Shown here: positions 53,801 through 62,474 of the stretch, one piece after another | Position numbering within the stretch: the first letter of the stretch is position 1 | How the letters are laid out: each line of letters starts with the position of its first letter | From: Tautonia rosea | GTDB taxonomy: Bacteria; Planctomycetota; Planctomycetia; Isosphaerales; Isosphaeraceae | DNA: 64,000 nt | NCBI RefSeq assembly: GCF_012958305.1 | Contig: NZ_JABBYO010000020.1 | Location: 45,021 to 109,020 of the forward strand | Direction of reading: 5' to 3' | Translations under genes and position numbers: made by a program | Notes under the pieces: model-generated | Told to the model about the DNA's origin: nothing | Databases searched by the model: none | Seen by the model: only the letters and a program-made list of their open reading frames with translations

Positions 53801-55174
53801 GACCTTTCGATCACGCCGCAAGCCGTCAGCGGTGCCGATCTGGTCGTCACGAGGACGGACTCCCCCCTTCCCGCTGACCTTGGGAGCCAGTACACCTACT
53901 CCCTCCGGGTCACGAACAACGGCCCCGACACTGCGACCAATGTGAGGCTCACCGAAACGATTCCGTCCGGGCTGAGCCGAGTCCGGGTGACGCTGTCAAT
54001 CCCCGGGGGTTTCATCCAGAACATCCCCGGCGGCTTCGTGGGTAACATCCCCAGTCTGGCCCCGGGCGAGAGCGTCAGCATTGACGTGACCGTCCAGTCC
54101 TTCATCGCCGGGTTGCTGCCGTCAACGACGACGGTGACCTCGGACACTCCCGACTTCGACCTGTCGAACAACAGTCTCATCGAGCTCAAGCGCGTCAACA
54201 CCATTACCTCGCCACCGGCCGATCTTGAGCTCAGCCAGGTCGTTAGCAACCTCAACCCGGACCTCGGCGACCCAATCACCATCACCCTGAGTCTGACCAA
54301 CAAGGGCCCGGGCACCGCCACGGACATCCAGATCCGGAACCTGCTCCCTGCCGGCCTGGAATTCGTCAACTCCAGTACAGTTCCGGGCTCTTCCTTCGAC
54401 CCTTCCTCGGGAATCTGGATCGTCGGAAACATGCAGCCCAACGAAACCCTTCAACTGCAGATCACCGCCAAGGTACAGGCGGCTCAGACCTTGACCAACA
54501 CGGCCGAGGTGATCGCTGTGGCCGAAAACGACCCGGACCTGGCGAACAACGTAACCACGATCTCGCTGCAGGTTGGCCCGATCGTGACGATGGGCCCGCA
54601 GATTACCGGGCTGCAACGTTTCGGTTACGCCCAATCCCAGACGACCTTTGTCCTCTCCTTCGATCAGGAAATGGCTGCAGATCACGCGACGGATCTCGGC
54701 AATTATCGACTGGTTGATGCGGGTCGAGACGGCCGATTCGCGACCAGGGACGATCGGACCATTCTCCTCCGATCCGCCGAGTACAACCCCTCGGAACGAA
54801 CGGTCACCCTGTTCCCGACACGACGCATCTCCCCCCACCGGCAGCTCCTACTCATCGTCAACGGCACCACCGACTCGGGGTTGACCGATCTCGCGAACAA
54901 CCGGCTCGCAGGCAACGGCGACGGCCAGCCTGGAAGCGATTACACGGGGGTGATCCGCGGGTTCGTGGGGGCTCCCTATCAGACCCGAAACGCTCCTTCG
55001 ACCGACGCCATGCGACACTTCATCTGGGGTTTCTCCCAGGACCACCCGATCGTCCCTCGCAATCTCATTCGACACCCCAACTTCACCATCGACGACCTTC
55101 GACAGCTCCGCCTGCAACGACGCCCCCTGCCCCTCACGTTCCTTCAGACACAACGACCCGCATTCTTGAAATAA
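50897..55174 (+). CDS. Large surface protein with LEERTLL motif, M15/MepA-like core, PPC and DUF11 repeats (1425 aa)
   Basis: Residues ~40-50 carry HLEERTLLS, the N-terminal motif common in planctomycete exported giant proteins; a classical signal peptide is not obvious. Residues ~270-570 include SKSHDGGRGVDL (H428, D435; H-x6-D) and NHANHVHIDV (H563-x-H565), the metal-site pattern of M15/MepA-type peptidases that cut cell-wall peptides. Three PPC-like domains follow (residues ~614, ~734 and ~861; for instance TVSGTLDVGEPERFYRF and LADLWLFN-like segments), then two DUF11-like repeats (~980, ~1107; VTNNGPDTATNVRLTETIP, LTNKGPGTATDIQIRNLLP) and an SbsA/Ig-like domain (~1234-1354). Role: probably a cell-surface or secreted enzyme/adhesin. 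Assignments rest on motifs only. Confidence 0.82.
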   Translation: MWTRVASSVGRSLSSGNRLSHGPQSRALRDRNRHRLLCRLEHLEERTLLSTISESGGVGGTSKTLTLPSSLNLVEFSWENYSIPDEFQILHGSQRIAGNVGLQSGGASGRTVVAARSSNDQLSIKVTAPREGTAWDFTVQVMPVELKVDAKLGDVTKVSIDWLFRTTTGQTLDSVGLDPTTFQFVSTTNARGKVAQVDNWQDELKRGVFYFVPTVSGTPLPYGQSHTNDAGLGTSELYIRGTITDPSDSSVSSREIEIPVVFNVTAGFSTSFPDPELRQTIPAVDGAGTTRLDIFRQQQRLAYLGYPGGSAGNPLIVDGNSGGNTEWAKKLYSIVLDPKITGRGNVQNPASGTQYFKSHINSANAPFWRDLRGIPGLTFPPGQNQSQRFYGSDIAANMIVAAQGNPARPLISNGVAQKSGVGSPSKSHDGGRGVDLLPWYGQGRYFFEDQQGLVLASSSGGGGFIYKNASGQWQGGGQFGNPTHVNNGLQSTFLVSQSSGALVSSLENAGLLSYRQERHVIEGLLQAFLNAGAPRILYNDPRFFTPTGPIIYNASGAVNHANHVHIDVPGLVSGNIPLATQSLSILASGNFAGLASSQLLSVPSLSTAIDLGRLEATQTVSGTLDVGEPERFYRFQIGDVGEYGATFDTLRDLSVMINGLSDDADLELIVDPNDDGEGWVLFSSETAGTAAEVIDAPELGSGVYYVRVFQKAGDTDFNLTLSLAPLPVPSDTAGETVATAADLGPLNGTVSRSDFVGEVDPEDLYTFELTAVSELVVTLDGLDQGDLALALGRDTNGDGILSPDEVIASSDEEANAAESIHRRWLPAGNYLLQVLRMSGNSDYMLQATATPSSVPVDQAGNSIATAFDLGPLSAPISLSGFVGEIDPVDLYKFTVSTRTGLRIDLTGLSADADLWLFNATNGDVSFGPEAVLARSTNPGDSDESITLTGLAPGTYVLRVNQFEGDTDYDLSITPQAVSGADLVVTRTDSPLPADLGSQYTYSLRVTNNGPDTATNVRLTETIPSGLSRVRVTLSIPGGFIQNIPGGFVGNIPSLAPGESVSIDVTVQSFIAGLLPSTTTVTSDTPDFDLSNNSLIELKRVNTITSPPADLELSQVVSNLNPDLGDPITITLSLTNKGPGTATDIQIRNLLPAGLEFVNSSTVPGSSFDPSSGIWIVGNMQPNETLQLQITAKVQAAQTLTNTAEVIAVAENDPDLANNVTTISLQVGPIVTMGPQITGLQRFGYAQSQTTFVLSFDQEMAADHATDLGNYRLVDAGRDGRFATRDDRTILLRSAEYNPSERTVTLFPTRRISPHRQLLLIVNGTTDSGLTDLANNRLAGNGDGQPGSDYTGVIRGFVGAPYQTRNAPSTDAMRHFIWGFSQDHPIVPRNLIRHPNFTIDDLRQLRLQRRPLPLTFLQTQRPAFLK

Positions 55175-55696
55175 CACGCAATTGTTCGTGCGAACTGCCA
55201 AGCAGTCGGCGAGGGTGGCCAACGACGAGAGCGGCTGCCCCACACACGAGCGGCATGTCCGGAAACAGGGACCAGCTCCGAGCCCATGAGCCGGCTTCCC
55301 CCGTTTCCGGCAGTGCCAATTCCCTCCGAGGACTCCGGGACAAGAGATCCCAGAGTTCCGGGTGTCCCTCCTTGACAAGGTTTCCTTCCTGAATCGCAAC
55401 GATTTCAATCAGGGGACCATATCGGCAACGGTTTCTCCACTCTATCGCAGAACAAAGAAAACGACAAAATGTTTTCATGCGCATTAGTTCTGTTATAATT
55501 TTAATCTTGTTCTCATTACGTTGCGACAAGAAGTGTTGAGTCACCAGGCCCACCCGACGACTCGACATCTGGCTTCGTATCGGTCATGCTGGAGTGATCC
55601 GAATCACGAAGCCGAGGGGGATGCATCCTCAATCCCGCCGATCGCCGAGTTTGCTGTCCGCCCGCCTGTCCGCCTGCGCCGGAGGCACAGTATCTC
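55175..55696. other. Intergenic region, AT-rich near the right end, no gene seen
   Basis: This 522-bp gap is free of supported genes. The part at 55435-55520 is clearly AT-rich. TATAAT at 55494-55499 is a perfect -10 hexamer, but no good -35 stands 16-18 bases before it. It may contain the promoter of the PSCyt1/DUF1553 gene. Confidence 0.45.
55494..55499 (+). promoter_or_regulatory. Perfect -10 hexamer TATAAT, possible promoter element
   Basis: The hexamer lies in an AT-rich island ~200 bases upstream of the PSCyt1/DUF1553 start. No convincing -35 partner was found, so it may be chance in AT-rich DNA. Confidence 0.3.
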
Positions 55697-58603
55697 ATGC
55701 ATCCGATTCGCTCTGTCCGATGGCCCCTGCTCACCGTGCTGTTCGGCCTGGCAACGCTCTCCTCCTCCCTGCTCGCGCAAGATTCCAACGACCCGAACGA
55801 TCCCCGCTCGGTCGCCTTTTTTGAAACGCACATTCGGCCCATTCTCATCGAGCGTTGCGTCTCCTGCCACGGTCCCGACCAGCGCAAGGGGGGACTTCGG
55901 CTCGACTCGAAGACTGCGGTCTTCGACCTCGGCGGCGACTCCGGACCCGCCATCGAGCCCGGCGATCCGGACGCGAGCCTCCTGATCGAGGCCATTCGCT
56001 ACGACTCCTTCGTGCAAATGCCCCCCTCGTCCAGGCTCCCCGATGCCGAGATCGCCCGATTGACCGACTGGATCGCCCAGGGAGCCGCCTGGCCCGACAC
56101 AACCACTCCCGGCGAAAACGACGACTCCTCCCGCCCAGCCGAGACCTTCGACCTCGCCGCCCGGGCCTCGCACTGGAGCCTCCAGCCGATCACCGATCCC
56201 CCCCTGCCCGCCGTCGATCGTTCCGCCTGGCCCCGCAACCCGATCGACCGCTTCCTCCTGGCTCGTCTCGAAGCCGAAGGGCTCGAACCGGCCCCCGAAG
56301 CCGAACGCCATACCCTAATCCGTCGCGCTTCCTTTGCCCTGACCGGCCTGCCCCCGACCCCCGAGCAACTCCTCACGTTCCTTGCCGACGACCAGCCTGA
56401 CGCCTTCGATCGCCTCGTCGATCGCCTGCTCGAATCCCCCCAGTACGGTGAACGCTGGGCGAGGCACTGGCTCGACCTCGTGCGCTATGCTGAAACGTCC
56501 GGCCACGAATTCGACTACGACATCCTCACCGCCCACCGCTACCGCGATTACGTCATCCGCGCCTTCAACGACGACGTGCCATACGATCAAATCATCGTCG
56601 AACACCTGGCCGGCGACCTTCTCGACAACCCTCGCCGCCACCCCGAAACCGGCACCAACGAGTCCATCCTCGGCACCATGTCGTTCTTTTTCCCCGAGGG
56701 AACCCACTCTCCCGTCGATATCACCGAGGAAATGCGCACACGAGTCGACAACCAGATCGACGTGCTCGGCAAGGCCTTCCTCGGCCTGACCGTCGCCTGC
56801 GCCCGCTGTCACGACCACAAGTTCGATGCCATCTCGACCCGCGATTACTACGCTCTCGCCGGTCACCTGCAAAGCACTCGCCATCAGTACGCCGTGATCG
56901 ACCCCCCCGAGGTGTTCGACACTCCGCTCGCCGAGCTTGACGCCCTCCGCCTCGCCCTCGCCGCCGAAGCCGAACCGCCTGCCCCGACCCGCGCTCCGTC
57001 CCCCCCTCCTCGCGATGGCGACTCGCTGTTCGAGGACTTTTCCTCCCCCAACTTCTCCTCCTGGTTTTCCTCCGGCCACGCCTTCGGCTCCCGCCCCACT
57101 CAGTCGGGCGATGTCGCGGTCGATGCCGACGGAAATCTTCTGCTCCTCGCTCCCGGCTGGGCCCATAGCGGCGCGATCGCCCCCGGCCTCGTCGGCGTCC
57201 TTCGGTCGAAAACCTTTCCAATTGATCAACCCTATGTTCACTTGATTGTTTCAGGAAAATCAGGACGCGTCAACCTCGTCATTGATGGCTTCGAGAAAAT
57301 CCGAAGCCCCATCTACGGCGGCCTGACCCGTACCGTGAACCACGGCACCGAACCGCGATGGCTCACGCTCGACGCCTCCATGTGGCGCGGCCATCTCGCC
57401 TACCTCGAACTGGCCGACGGCGCCTCATCCGACTACACCGGCGCGATCACCTCCTTGATCCCCGGTGACGGGCACCTCGCCATCGGCCACATCATCACGT
57501 CCAATCATCCCGAACCCCCTGGAATACCCTCCTCCGTCTCGTCGGGGCCAATCCGCAGCCGCATCCCTCACGCCTCGCTGACTGATGCGGCCTCCTCCCA
57601 CATCGACCGCTACCAACAGATCGCCGCCAGCCTCCCCCAGCCAACCCTCGCCCTTGCCGCCGCAGCCGGCACTAGCATCGACGTGCCCGTGCACATTCGA
57701 GGCAGTGCGAAGAATCTCGGCGCCATCGTCCCGCGCGGCTTTCTCGAAGTCCTGGGGGACGACGCTCCCGATCGCCTGACCCTCGCCCATCGCATCGCCG
57801 ACCCTGCCAATCCGCTCCCCGCCCGCGTCATGGTCAATCGCCTCTGGGCCCACCACTTCGGCCGCGGCCTCGTCGCCTCTCCCGACGACTTCGGCGTCAT
57901 GGGCTCTCCCCCCTCCCACCCGGAGCTCCTCGACTGGCTCGCGACCGAGTTCGTCCGCTCCGGATGGTCGATCAAGCACATGCATCGTCTGATCATGACG
58001 TCTTCCGCGTATCAGATGTCCAGCCGCCCTCGATCCGAGGCCGACGTCATCGACCCCGACAACCGCTTGCTCCATCGCGCCAACCTTCGCCGCCTCGATG
58101 CTGAATCCCTCCGAGACACCATGCTGGCCCTCTCCGGCCGCCTCGACCCCACCCTCTACGGCCCCAGCGTCCCCACCCACCTGACCCCCTTCATGGACGG
58201 TCGCGGACGCCCTCGCGAATCTGGCCCGCTGGATGGAAACGGACGCCGAAGTCTTTATCTGAACATCCGTCGCAATTTCCTCTCACCCTTCCTCCTTGCC
58301 TTCGACTTCCCCAACCCCGCCACCACCCGGGGCCGGCGTGATTCGTCCAATGTCCCCGCTCAGGCCCTCGCCCTGATGAACGACCCCTTCGTCCTCGACC
58401 AGGCCCACCACTGGGCCGATCATGCCACCGCCGATCCCACAATCGCTCCAGAGGCCGTCGTCGACCGCCTCTACCTCGCCGCCTTCTCTCGTACCCCGAC
58501 CGACACCGAACGCTCCCGAGCCCTCGCCTTTCAACGCTCAAGCTCCTGGGACGACCTCTGCCACGCCTTGTTCAACGTCAAGGAATTCCTTTATCTCGAC
58601 TAA
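55697..58603 (+). CDS. PSCyt1-DUF1549-DUF1553 protein (968 aa)
   Basis: Large exported protein typical of planctomycetes. Residues 1-27 form a signal peptide (PLLTVLFGLATLSSSLLA). A planctomycete cytochrome C domain 1 follows with CVSCHG (CxxCH heme site, residues ~53-57) and MPPSSRLPDAEI. DUF1549 covers the next part (WPRNPIDRFLLARLE, LTGLPPTPEQL, RWARHWLDLVRYAET, CARCHDHKFD, another CxxCH). A concanavalin-like insert lies near residues ~440-620 (FSSPNFSSWFSS, LVIDGFEKI). DUF1553 ends the protein (RVMVNRLWAHHFGRG, LIMTSSAYQMSS, LDAESLRDTMLALSG, YLAAFSRTPTDTE). Its catalytic role is unknown; polysaccharide use is often suggested. The DUF1501 gene follows, its usual partner. Confidence 0.94.
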   Translation: MHPIRSVRWPLLTVLFGLATLSSSLLAQDSNDPNDPRSVAFFETHIRPILIERCVSCHGPDQRKGGLRLDSKTAVFDLGGDSGPAIEPGDPDASLLIEAIRYDSFVQMPPSSRLPDAEIARLTDWIAQGAAWPDTTTPGENDDSSRPAETFDLAARASHWSLQPITDPPLPAVDRSAWPRNPIDRFLLARLEAEGLEPAPEAERHTLIRRASFALTGLPPTPEQLLTFLADDQPDAFDRLVDRLLESPQYGERWARHWLDLVRYAETSGHEFDYDILTAHRYRDYVIRAFNDDVPYDQIIVEHLAGDLLDNPRRHPETGTNESILGTMSFFFPEGTHSPVDITEEMRTRVDNQIDVLGKAFLGLTVACARCHDHKFDAISTRDYYALAGHLQSTRHQYAVIDPPEVFDTPLAELDALRLALAAEAEPPAPTRAPSPPPRDGDSLFEDFSSPNFSSWFSSGHAFGSRPTQSGDVAVDADGNLLLLAPGWAHSGAIAPGLVGVLRSKTFPIDQPYVHLIVSGKSGRVNLVIDGFEKIRSPIYGGLTRTVNHGTEPRWLTLDASMWRGHLAYLELADGASSDYTGAITSLIPGDGHLAIGHIITSNHPEPPGIPSSVSSGPIRSRIPHASLTDAASSHIDRYQQIAASLPQPTLALAAAAGTSIDVPVHIRGSAKNLGAIVPRGFLEVLGDDAPDRLTLAHRIADPANPLPARVMVNRLWAHHFGRGLVASPDDFGVMGSPPSHPELLDWLATEFVRSGWSIKHMHRLIMTSSAYQMSSRPRSEADVIDPDNRLLHRANLRRLDAESLRDTMLALSGRLDPTLYGPSVPTHLTPFMDGRGRPRESGPLDGNGRRSLYLNIRRNFLSPFLLAFDFPNPATTRGRRDSSNVPAQALALMNDPFVLDQAHHWADHATADPTIAPEAVVDRLYLAAFSRTPTDTERSRALAFQRSSSWDDLCHALFNVKEFLYLD

Positions 58604-58643
58604 CCGGAGCCTCCACCCGATCCCTCGACAGAACCAATCCGGC

Positions 58644-58688
58644 CTCCTCTCCCCGTCTAAAGGGAAAGCGCTGGGGTGAGGGGTCCTC
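58644..58688. repeat. Degenerate copy of the dispersed CTCTCCCC repeat
   Basis: CCTCTCCCCG near the left end and GGGGTGAGGGGTCCTC at the right match the family at 11964-12075 and 43881-43987. The hairpin is poorer here. It lies between two genes on the same strand. Confidence 0.55.
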
Positions 58689-58813
58689 GGCGTTCTCAAC
58701 AGACCCCGTCCCTTTCCTCCAGGCCCTTCGCTCCCAGCAGCATCACACTCCGCGCCGCCCACGACCACCGTTGCTCGCTTCTTGTCTTGCCGACTGCCGA
58801 CTGGAGCCACTCG

Positions 58814-60238
58814 ATGAGCCGCCTCACCTCCCCTCTCTCACGCCGAGCCTTGCTCTCCCGCGGTGCCAACGGCTTCGGTGCACTCGCCCTAACCTCCCTG
58901 CTCACCGACTCAGCATTCGGCGCCTTGCTGGCCCCCACTGCCGACCTTGGAAGCCCGGCCTCCCCCCTGCACCACCCGCCCAGGGCCAAAAGCGTCATCT
59001 TCCTCTACATGGATGGCGGTCCCTCTCAGGTCGACACCTTCGACCCCAAGCCCCGCCTCACCCGAGAGCACGGCCAACCCATCCAGACCCGCGTCGAACC
59101 CACCCAGTTCAACGACGTCGGCGCCGTCCTCGGCTCCCCTTGGGCCTTCCATCGCCGGGGAGAGAGCGGCATTCCCGTCAGCGACCTCTTTCCTCACATC
59201 GGATTGTGCGTTGACGATCTGGCAATCATCCGATCCATGGTCTCCAACTTCTCCGAACACACGAACGCCAATTATTTTCTTCATACCTGCCACGGTCAGC
59301 AAGGACGCCCCAGCGCCGGCTCCTGGATCACCTACGGACTCGGCTCCGAGAGCCAAAACCTTCCCGGCTTCGTCGTCCTCAACGGCGGCCTCATTCCTCC
59401 CGGCGGACTCGACTGCTTCGGCAACGGCTTTCTCTCCGCGTCTTACCAGGCTTCGATCCTCAAATCCGGCGACCAGCCGCTTGCCAACATCGCCCCTGCC
59501 GACAACTCCCTCGACGCCCAGCGCCGCAAGCTCGACCTCATCCGAGCAATGGATCGCGATCTGCTCACTCAAATTGGTGAACACGATGCGATCGAATCCG
59601 CCATCGCCAACGCCGAGCTTGCCTTCCGCATGCAATCGGCCGTCCCCGAGCTGACCGACCTCTCCGGAGAGTCTCCCGCGACCCTTCGCCTTTACGGCTT
59701 CGACGCTCCGTACCCTGCCACCCAGTCCTACGCCCGCCAGTGCCTCCTCGCCCGCCGCCTCGTCGAGCGCGGAGTTCGCTTCATCGAGCTGACCTGCCCC
59801 GGCGTCGGCCACGACCGCTGGGACCAGCACTCGAACCTCAAAAAGGGCCACGAAGACAACGCCCGAGCCGTCGATCAACCCATCGCTGCCTTGCTTCGCG
59901 ACCTCAAAGCCCGTGGCCTGCTCGACTCCACCCTCGTCCTCTGGGGAGGCGAGTTCGGCCGCACTCCAATGGCCCAGGGCACCAACGGCCGCGACCACAA
60001 CCCCTTTGGCTTCACCATGTGGCTTGCCGGTGGCGGCATCAAGGGGGGCACCATCCACGGCGCAACCGACGACTACGGCTACCACGCCATCGAGAACAAG
60101 GTCGAAATCTACGACCTCCACGCCACCATTCTCCACCTCCTCGGCATCGACCACACCCGCCTCACCTACCGCTTCAGCGGTCGAGACATGCGCCTGACCG
60201 ACGTCCACGGCCACGTCGTCCACCCCATCCTTGCCTGA
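58814..60238 (+). CDS. DUF1501 domain protein with Tat-like signal (474 aa)
   Basis: ATG 58814 opens SRRALLSRGANGFGALALTSL, read as SRRALLSRGANG and FGALALTSLL, a twin-arginine-type signal. The body has AKSVIFLYMDGGPSQVDTFDPKP, given as AKSVIFLYMDGGPSQ and VDTFDPKPRL, then NYFLHTCHGQQGRPSAGSW, VLNGGLIPPGGLD, GVRFIELTCPG, DLKARGLLDSTLVLWGGEFGRTP in parts and GRDHNPFGF. This is the sulfatase-like DUF1501 family, the common neighbour of DUF1553 proteins. The stop codon lies 56 bp before the DUF3365 start. The frame upstream of 58814 is not conserved. Confidence 0.93.
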   Translation: MSRLTSPLSRRALLSRGANGFGALALTSLLTDSAFGALLAPTADLGSPASPLHHPPRAKSVIFLYMDGGPSQVDTFDPKPRLTREHGQPIQTRVEPTQFNDVGAVLGSPWAFHRRGESGIPVSDLFPHIGLCVDDLAIIRSMVSNFSEHTNANYFLHTCHGQQGRPSAGSWITYGLGSESQNLPGFVVLNGGLIPPGGLDCFGNGFLSASYQASILKSGDQPLANIAPADNSLDAQRRKLDLIRAMDRDLLTQIGEHDAIESAIANAELAFRMQSAVPELTDLSGESPATLRLYGFDAPYPATQSYARQCLLARRLVERGVRFIELTCPGVGHDRWDQHSNLKKGHEDNARAVDQPIAALLRDLKARGLLDSTLVLWGGEFGRTPMAQGTNGRDHNPFGFTMWLAGGGIKGGTIHGATDDYGYHAIENKVEIYDLHATILHLLGIDHTRLTYRFSGRDMRLTDVHGHVVHPILA

Positions 60239-60293
60239 TCCTCCGTTTCGTTCAATTTCAGTCAACTTCACGGCATGTTTCATGGAACCAGCG

Positions 60294-60902
60294 ATGATCA
60301 CCTCTTTGAAATTCACAGGTTTCTTTTTCCTTTTCGTTCTTCTGTCCGGTTGCGGCACCCCACCCTCCGACCCCGCCTCCGACACCCCTACCTCAACAAC
60401 CGCCGACCCCGCTTCCGACACCTTCCGTCAAGAGGCCCGCGCCCTCACGAAATCCTTCGCCGAATCCCTTAAAGCCGAACTCTCCGCCGCCATGACCGAG
60501 GGAGGCCCCGCCCTTGCCATCCCCGTTTGCTCCGACAAAGCCCCTGCCCTCGCCGCCGACGCCTCCGCCAACGGCCTGACCATCCGCCGCATCGGCACCC
60601 GAGTTCGCAACACCGCCACCAACACCCCCACCGACGCCGAGCGTGCCGTCCTCGAACGCCTGACCGACCAGTCCCCCGAGTTCGTCGGCGAACTCGACGG
60701 CTCACTCACCTTCATGCGTGCCATCTTCATTCAAGAGGCCGTTTGCCTCAACTGCCACGGCTCCCCCGACATCCTGCACCCCGAAGCCCCCCCCTTGCTC
60801 GCCGAACTCTACCCCGACGACACCGCCACCGGCTACGCCCTCGGCGATAAGCGCGGCGCCTTCGTCGTCAAACGCAGCTCCCCGCTTCCTGATCCCCAAT
60901 AA
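60294..60902 (+). CDS. DUF3365 heme-binding lipoprotein (202 aa)
   Basis: The N-terminus has a lipoprotein signal (FFFLFVLLSGCG, lipobox LLSG-C at residue ~20), so it is probably anchored in a membrane outside the cytoplasm. The mature part has FAESLKAELSAAM, AIPVCSDKAPALA, RRIGTRVRNTATNTP (typical of DUF3365/Tll0287-like sensors) and CLNCHG (residues ~164-168, a CxxCH c-type heme site). Such domains bind heme and often sense redox or gases; here the domain stands alone, without a kinase. ATG 60294 is chosen (ATG 60282 adds four residues). It closes the PSCyt1-DUF1553 / DUF1501 / DUF3365 gene trio. Confidence 0.88.
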   Translation: MITSLKFTGFFFLFVLLSGCGTPPSDPASDTPTSTTADPASDTFRQEARALTKSFAESLKAELSAAMTEGGPALAIPVCSDKAPALAADASANGLTIRRIGTRVRNTATNTPTDAERAVLERLTDQSPEFVGELDGSLTFMRAIFIQEAVCLNCHGSPDILHPEAPPLLAELYPDDTATGYALGDKRGAFVVKRSSPLPDPQ

Positions 60903-60956
60903 GCTCGACCGTTCGCCCGATTTATCCGATGGAGGACCGTCTGACTTCGATTCAAC

Positions 60957-61379
60957 TTAACGCGGAAACGCGGAAAAAAGGATCAAGGCCCCAAGCGCGA
61001 AGGCTCCAACCGCAAACAGCTTGCTATGCCGAATCAATGGTGGGATCACCCGTTCGGCAAACCGGCGATGCCATCTCCACGGCAGGAGCAGCAACCCCAC
61101 CGCTGTGAGCACCATCAGCCATCCAAAGACCCGGAATACCGCTGGGAACATCATCAGTGGTGAGAAAATGATGATCCCCACACCGGCGATCAATCGTAGC
61201 ACCTGCTCCGCCACGTGGACACGGGCAGACCGAGCGAAGGCCATCAGAAACGCTTCGGCGCGATCAGGGGCCACGAGGATCAACCCCGCCAAACCAATCA
61301 GCCAAAGGCCGAAGGTCACAACAATCGCTCCAGCAACACCGCTGATGACATTTCCCATCAGACACGCTGAATCGTTCAT
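60957..61379 (-). CDS. Hypothetical membrane protein (140 aa)
   Basis: Four hydrophobic segments are seen: GVAGAIVVTFGLWLIGLAG, RLIAGVGIIIFSPLMMFP, WLMVLTAVGLLLLPW and FAVGAFALGALILFSAF. No family is recognised. The start ATG 61379 overlaps the stop of a tiny open frame (ATGA), which may mark coupled translation with a micro-ORF at 61376-61456. It converges with the DUF3365 gene. Confidence 0.65.
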   Translation of the reverse strand: MNDSACLMGNVISGVAGAIVVTFGLWLIGLAGLILVAPDRAEAFLMAFARSARVHVAEQVLRLIAGVGIIIFSPLMMFPAVFRVFGWLMVLTAVGLLLLPWRWHRRFAERVIPPLIRHSKLFAVGAFALGALILFSAFPR

Positions 61380-61456
61380 GGACTCCCCTGGTCGCCCTGT
61401 CCGATCCTCCGCGCGATCAGCAACGCCAGAATCACTCCCACCACCAGCCCCCGCAA
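61376..61456 (-). CDS. Possible 26-residue membrane microprotein
   Basis: TTG 61456 starts a 26-codon frame encoding RGLVVGVILALLIARRIGQ, a single hydrophobic segment followed by a basic end, and its TGA overlaps the next gene's ATG as ATGA. Purines (GAGAAGAG) lie upstream as a possible ribosome binding site. The weak start and tiny size leave it doubtful. Confidence 0.25.
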   Translation of the reverse strand: MRGLVVGVILALLIARRIGQGDQGSP

Positions 61457-61550
61457 AGACGCGTTTCTCTTCTCTCTTCCGTGCCCGGAGACCGCCCCAG
61501 CCCCCGAAATTGCCTGCAAGCCGAGGCCGAACGACGGTCCGCCTCCATCT

Positions 61551-62393
61551 CTAGACCTCAACCTCAATGTGTTCCGTTTCCACTCCGAACCCGCCGACGA
61601 ACATGTCGAGATACTCTTTGGGGGTTCCTCGCCGCTTCGCGTCCTCAAGAGACTCCCGCTCCAATGCCTCCCGCGTAGCCTCTGCCCGGCTGCGATCGCG
61701 AAACGTCGCGAGGCGAAGCCCGCCGAGGGTCGACACGCAGGGATCGAGCGAATCCAGCCAGCCCTGCTCATACCCGGGGAGCATATCATCATCATCCTTC
61801 CACAGAAGCAGCTCGACGGTGAAGACCTCCACCCGCGCGTGGCCCTTCAACACCGCCGCCGCCCCGCTCCCCGCCGCGTCCCCACGTTTCGCCGGCGGGT
61901 CGAGCTCGCCCACCTCGTACAGACGGAGCCGGTCGAGGGCGGCCAGGACCGCCTGGCGTTGCTTGGCGCTCCGCTGGGACTGGCCCGCCCACCACCACTT
62001 GCCCCAGTCGCGAAGCTGGTCCTTCCCCGCCGCGGGGGGAGTCATCCCGGCATCGACCAGCAGGCCCCGCAACCTGTCAGGCTCAAGGCTCGTCAGGTCC
62101 GCCAGCCTGTCGCCCCGAAGCTCGAACGGGTTCATGCCCCCAAGATTCTTCTTGAGCAGCCGCTCGCTCAGCGTGTTGCAAAGCGCCTCCGCCCGGCTCC
62201 GGCTTGTGAACGCCCTGACCGGCCCTCCCCACTCCCACCGCAGCGGGCCCCTGTACGACCCGGCGGCCGCGCTGTTCTCGAAAATGCTGTCCCACCCGGC
62301 TTCATACAGCCGACGGACCAGGAACAACGGCCCATCCATCTCGATCGCCGCCCCAGGCTCCCCCTTCGGAGCCTCCTTCCGAGTCTTCGCCAC
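61551..62393 (-). CDS. Hypothetical protein with an internal duplication (280 aa)
   Basis: Start ATG 62393. No signal, membrane segment or known domain is seen. Two related segments stand out: FTSRSRAEALCNTLSERLLKKNLGG near residues 63-87 and FRDRSRAEATREALERESLEDAK near residues ~231-253, which suggests a duplicated helical unit. The region between them is charged with Trp-rich parts (DWGKWWWAG). Function is unknown. Codon use is like that of neighbouring genes. A 21-bp palindrome lies upstream at 62475-62495. Confidence 0.7.
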   Translation of the reverse strand: MAKTRKEAPKGEPGAAIEMDGPLFLVRRLYEAGWDSIFENSAAAGSYRGPLRWEWGGPVRAFTSRSRAEALCNTLSERLLKKNLGGMNPFELRGDRLADLTSLEPDRLRGLLVDAGMTPPAAGKDQLRDWGKWWWAGQSQRSAKQRQAVLAALDRLRLYEVGELDPPAKRGDAAGSGAAAVLKGHARVEVFTVELLLWKDDDDMLPGYEQGWLDSLDPCVSTLGGLRLATFRDRSRAEATREALERESLEDAKRRGTPKEYLDMFVGGFGVETEHIEVEV

Positions 62394-62474
62394 GGTCCGC
62401 TCCTCTTGTAAAGTCCTGTCCCTTGGTCGTTCTCTCCCGGTGCCATTGGATTGGCCAGTGCGCTCCGTCCGATC

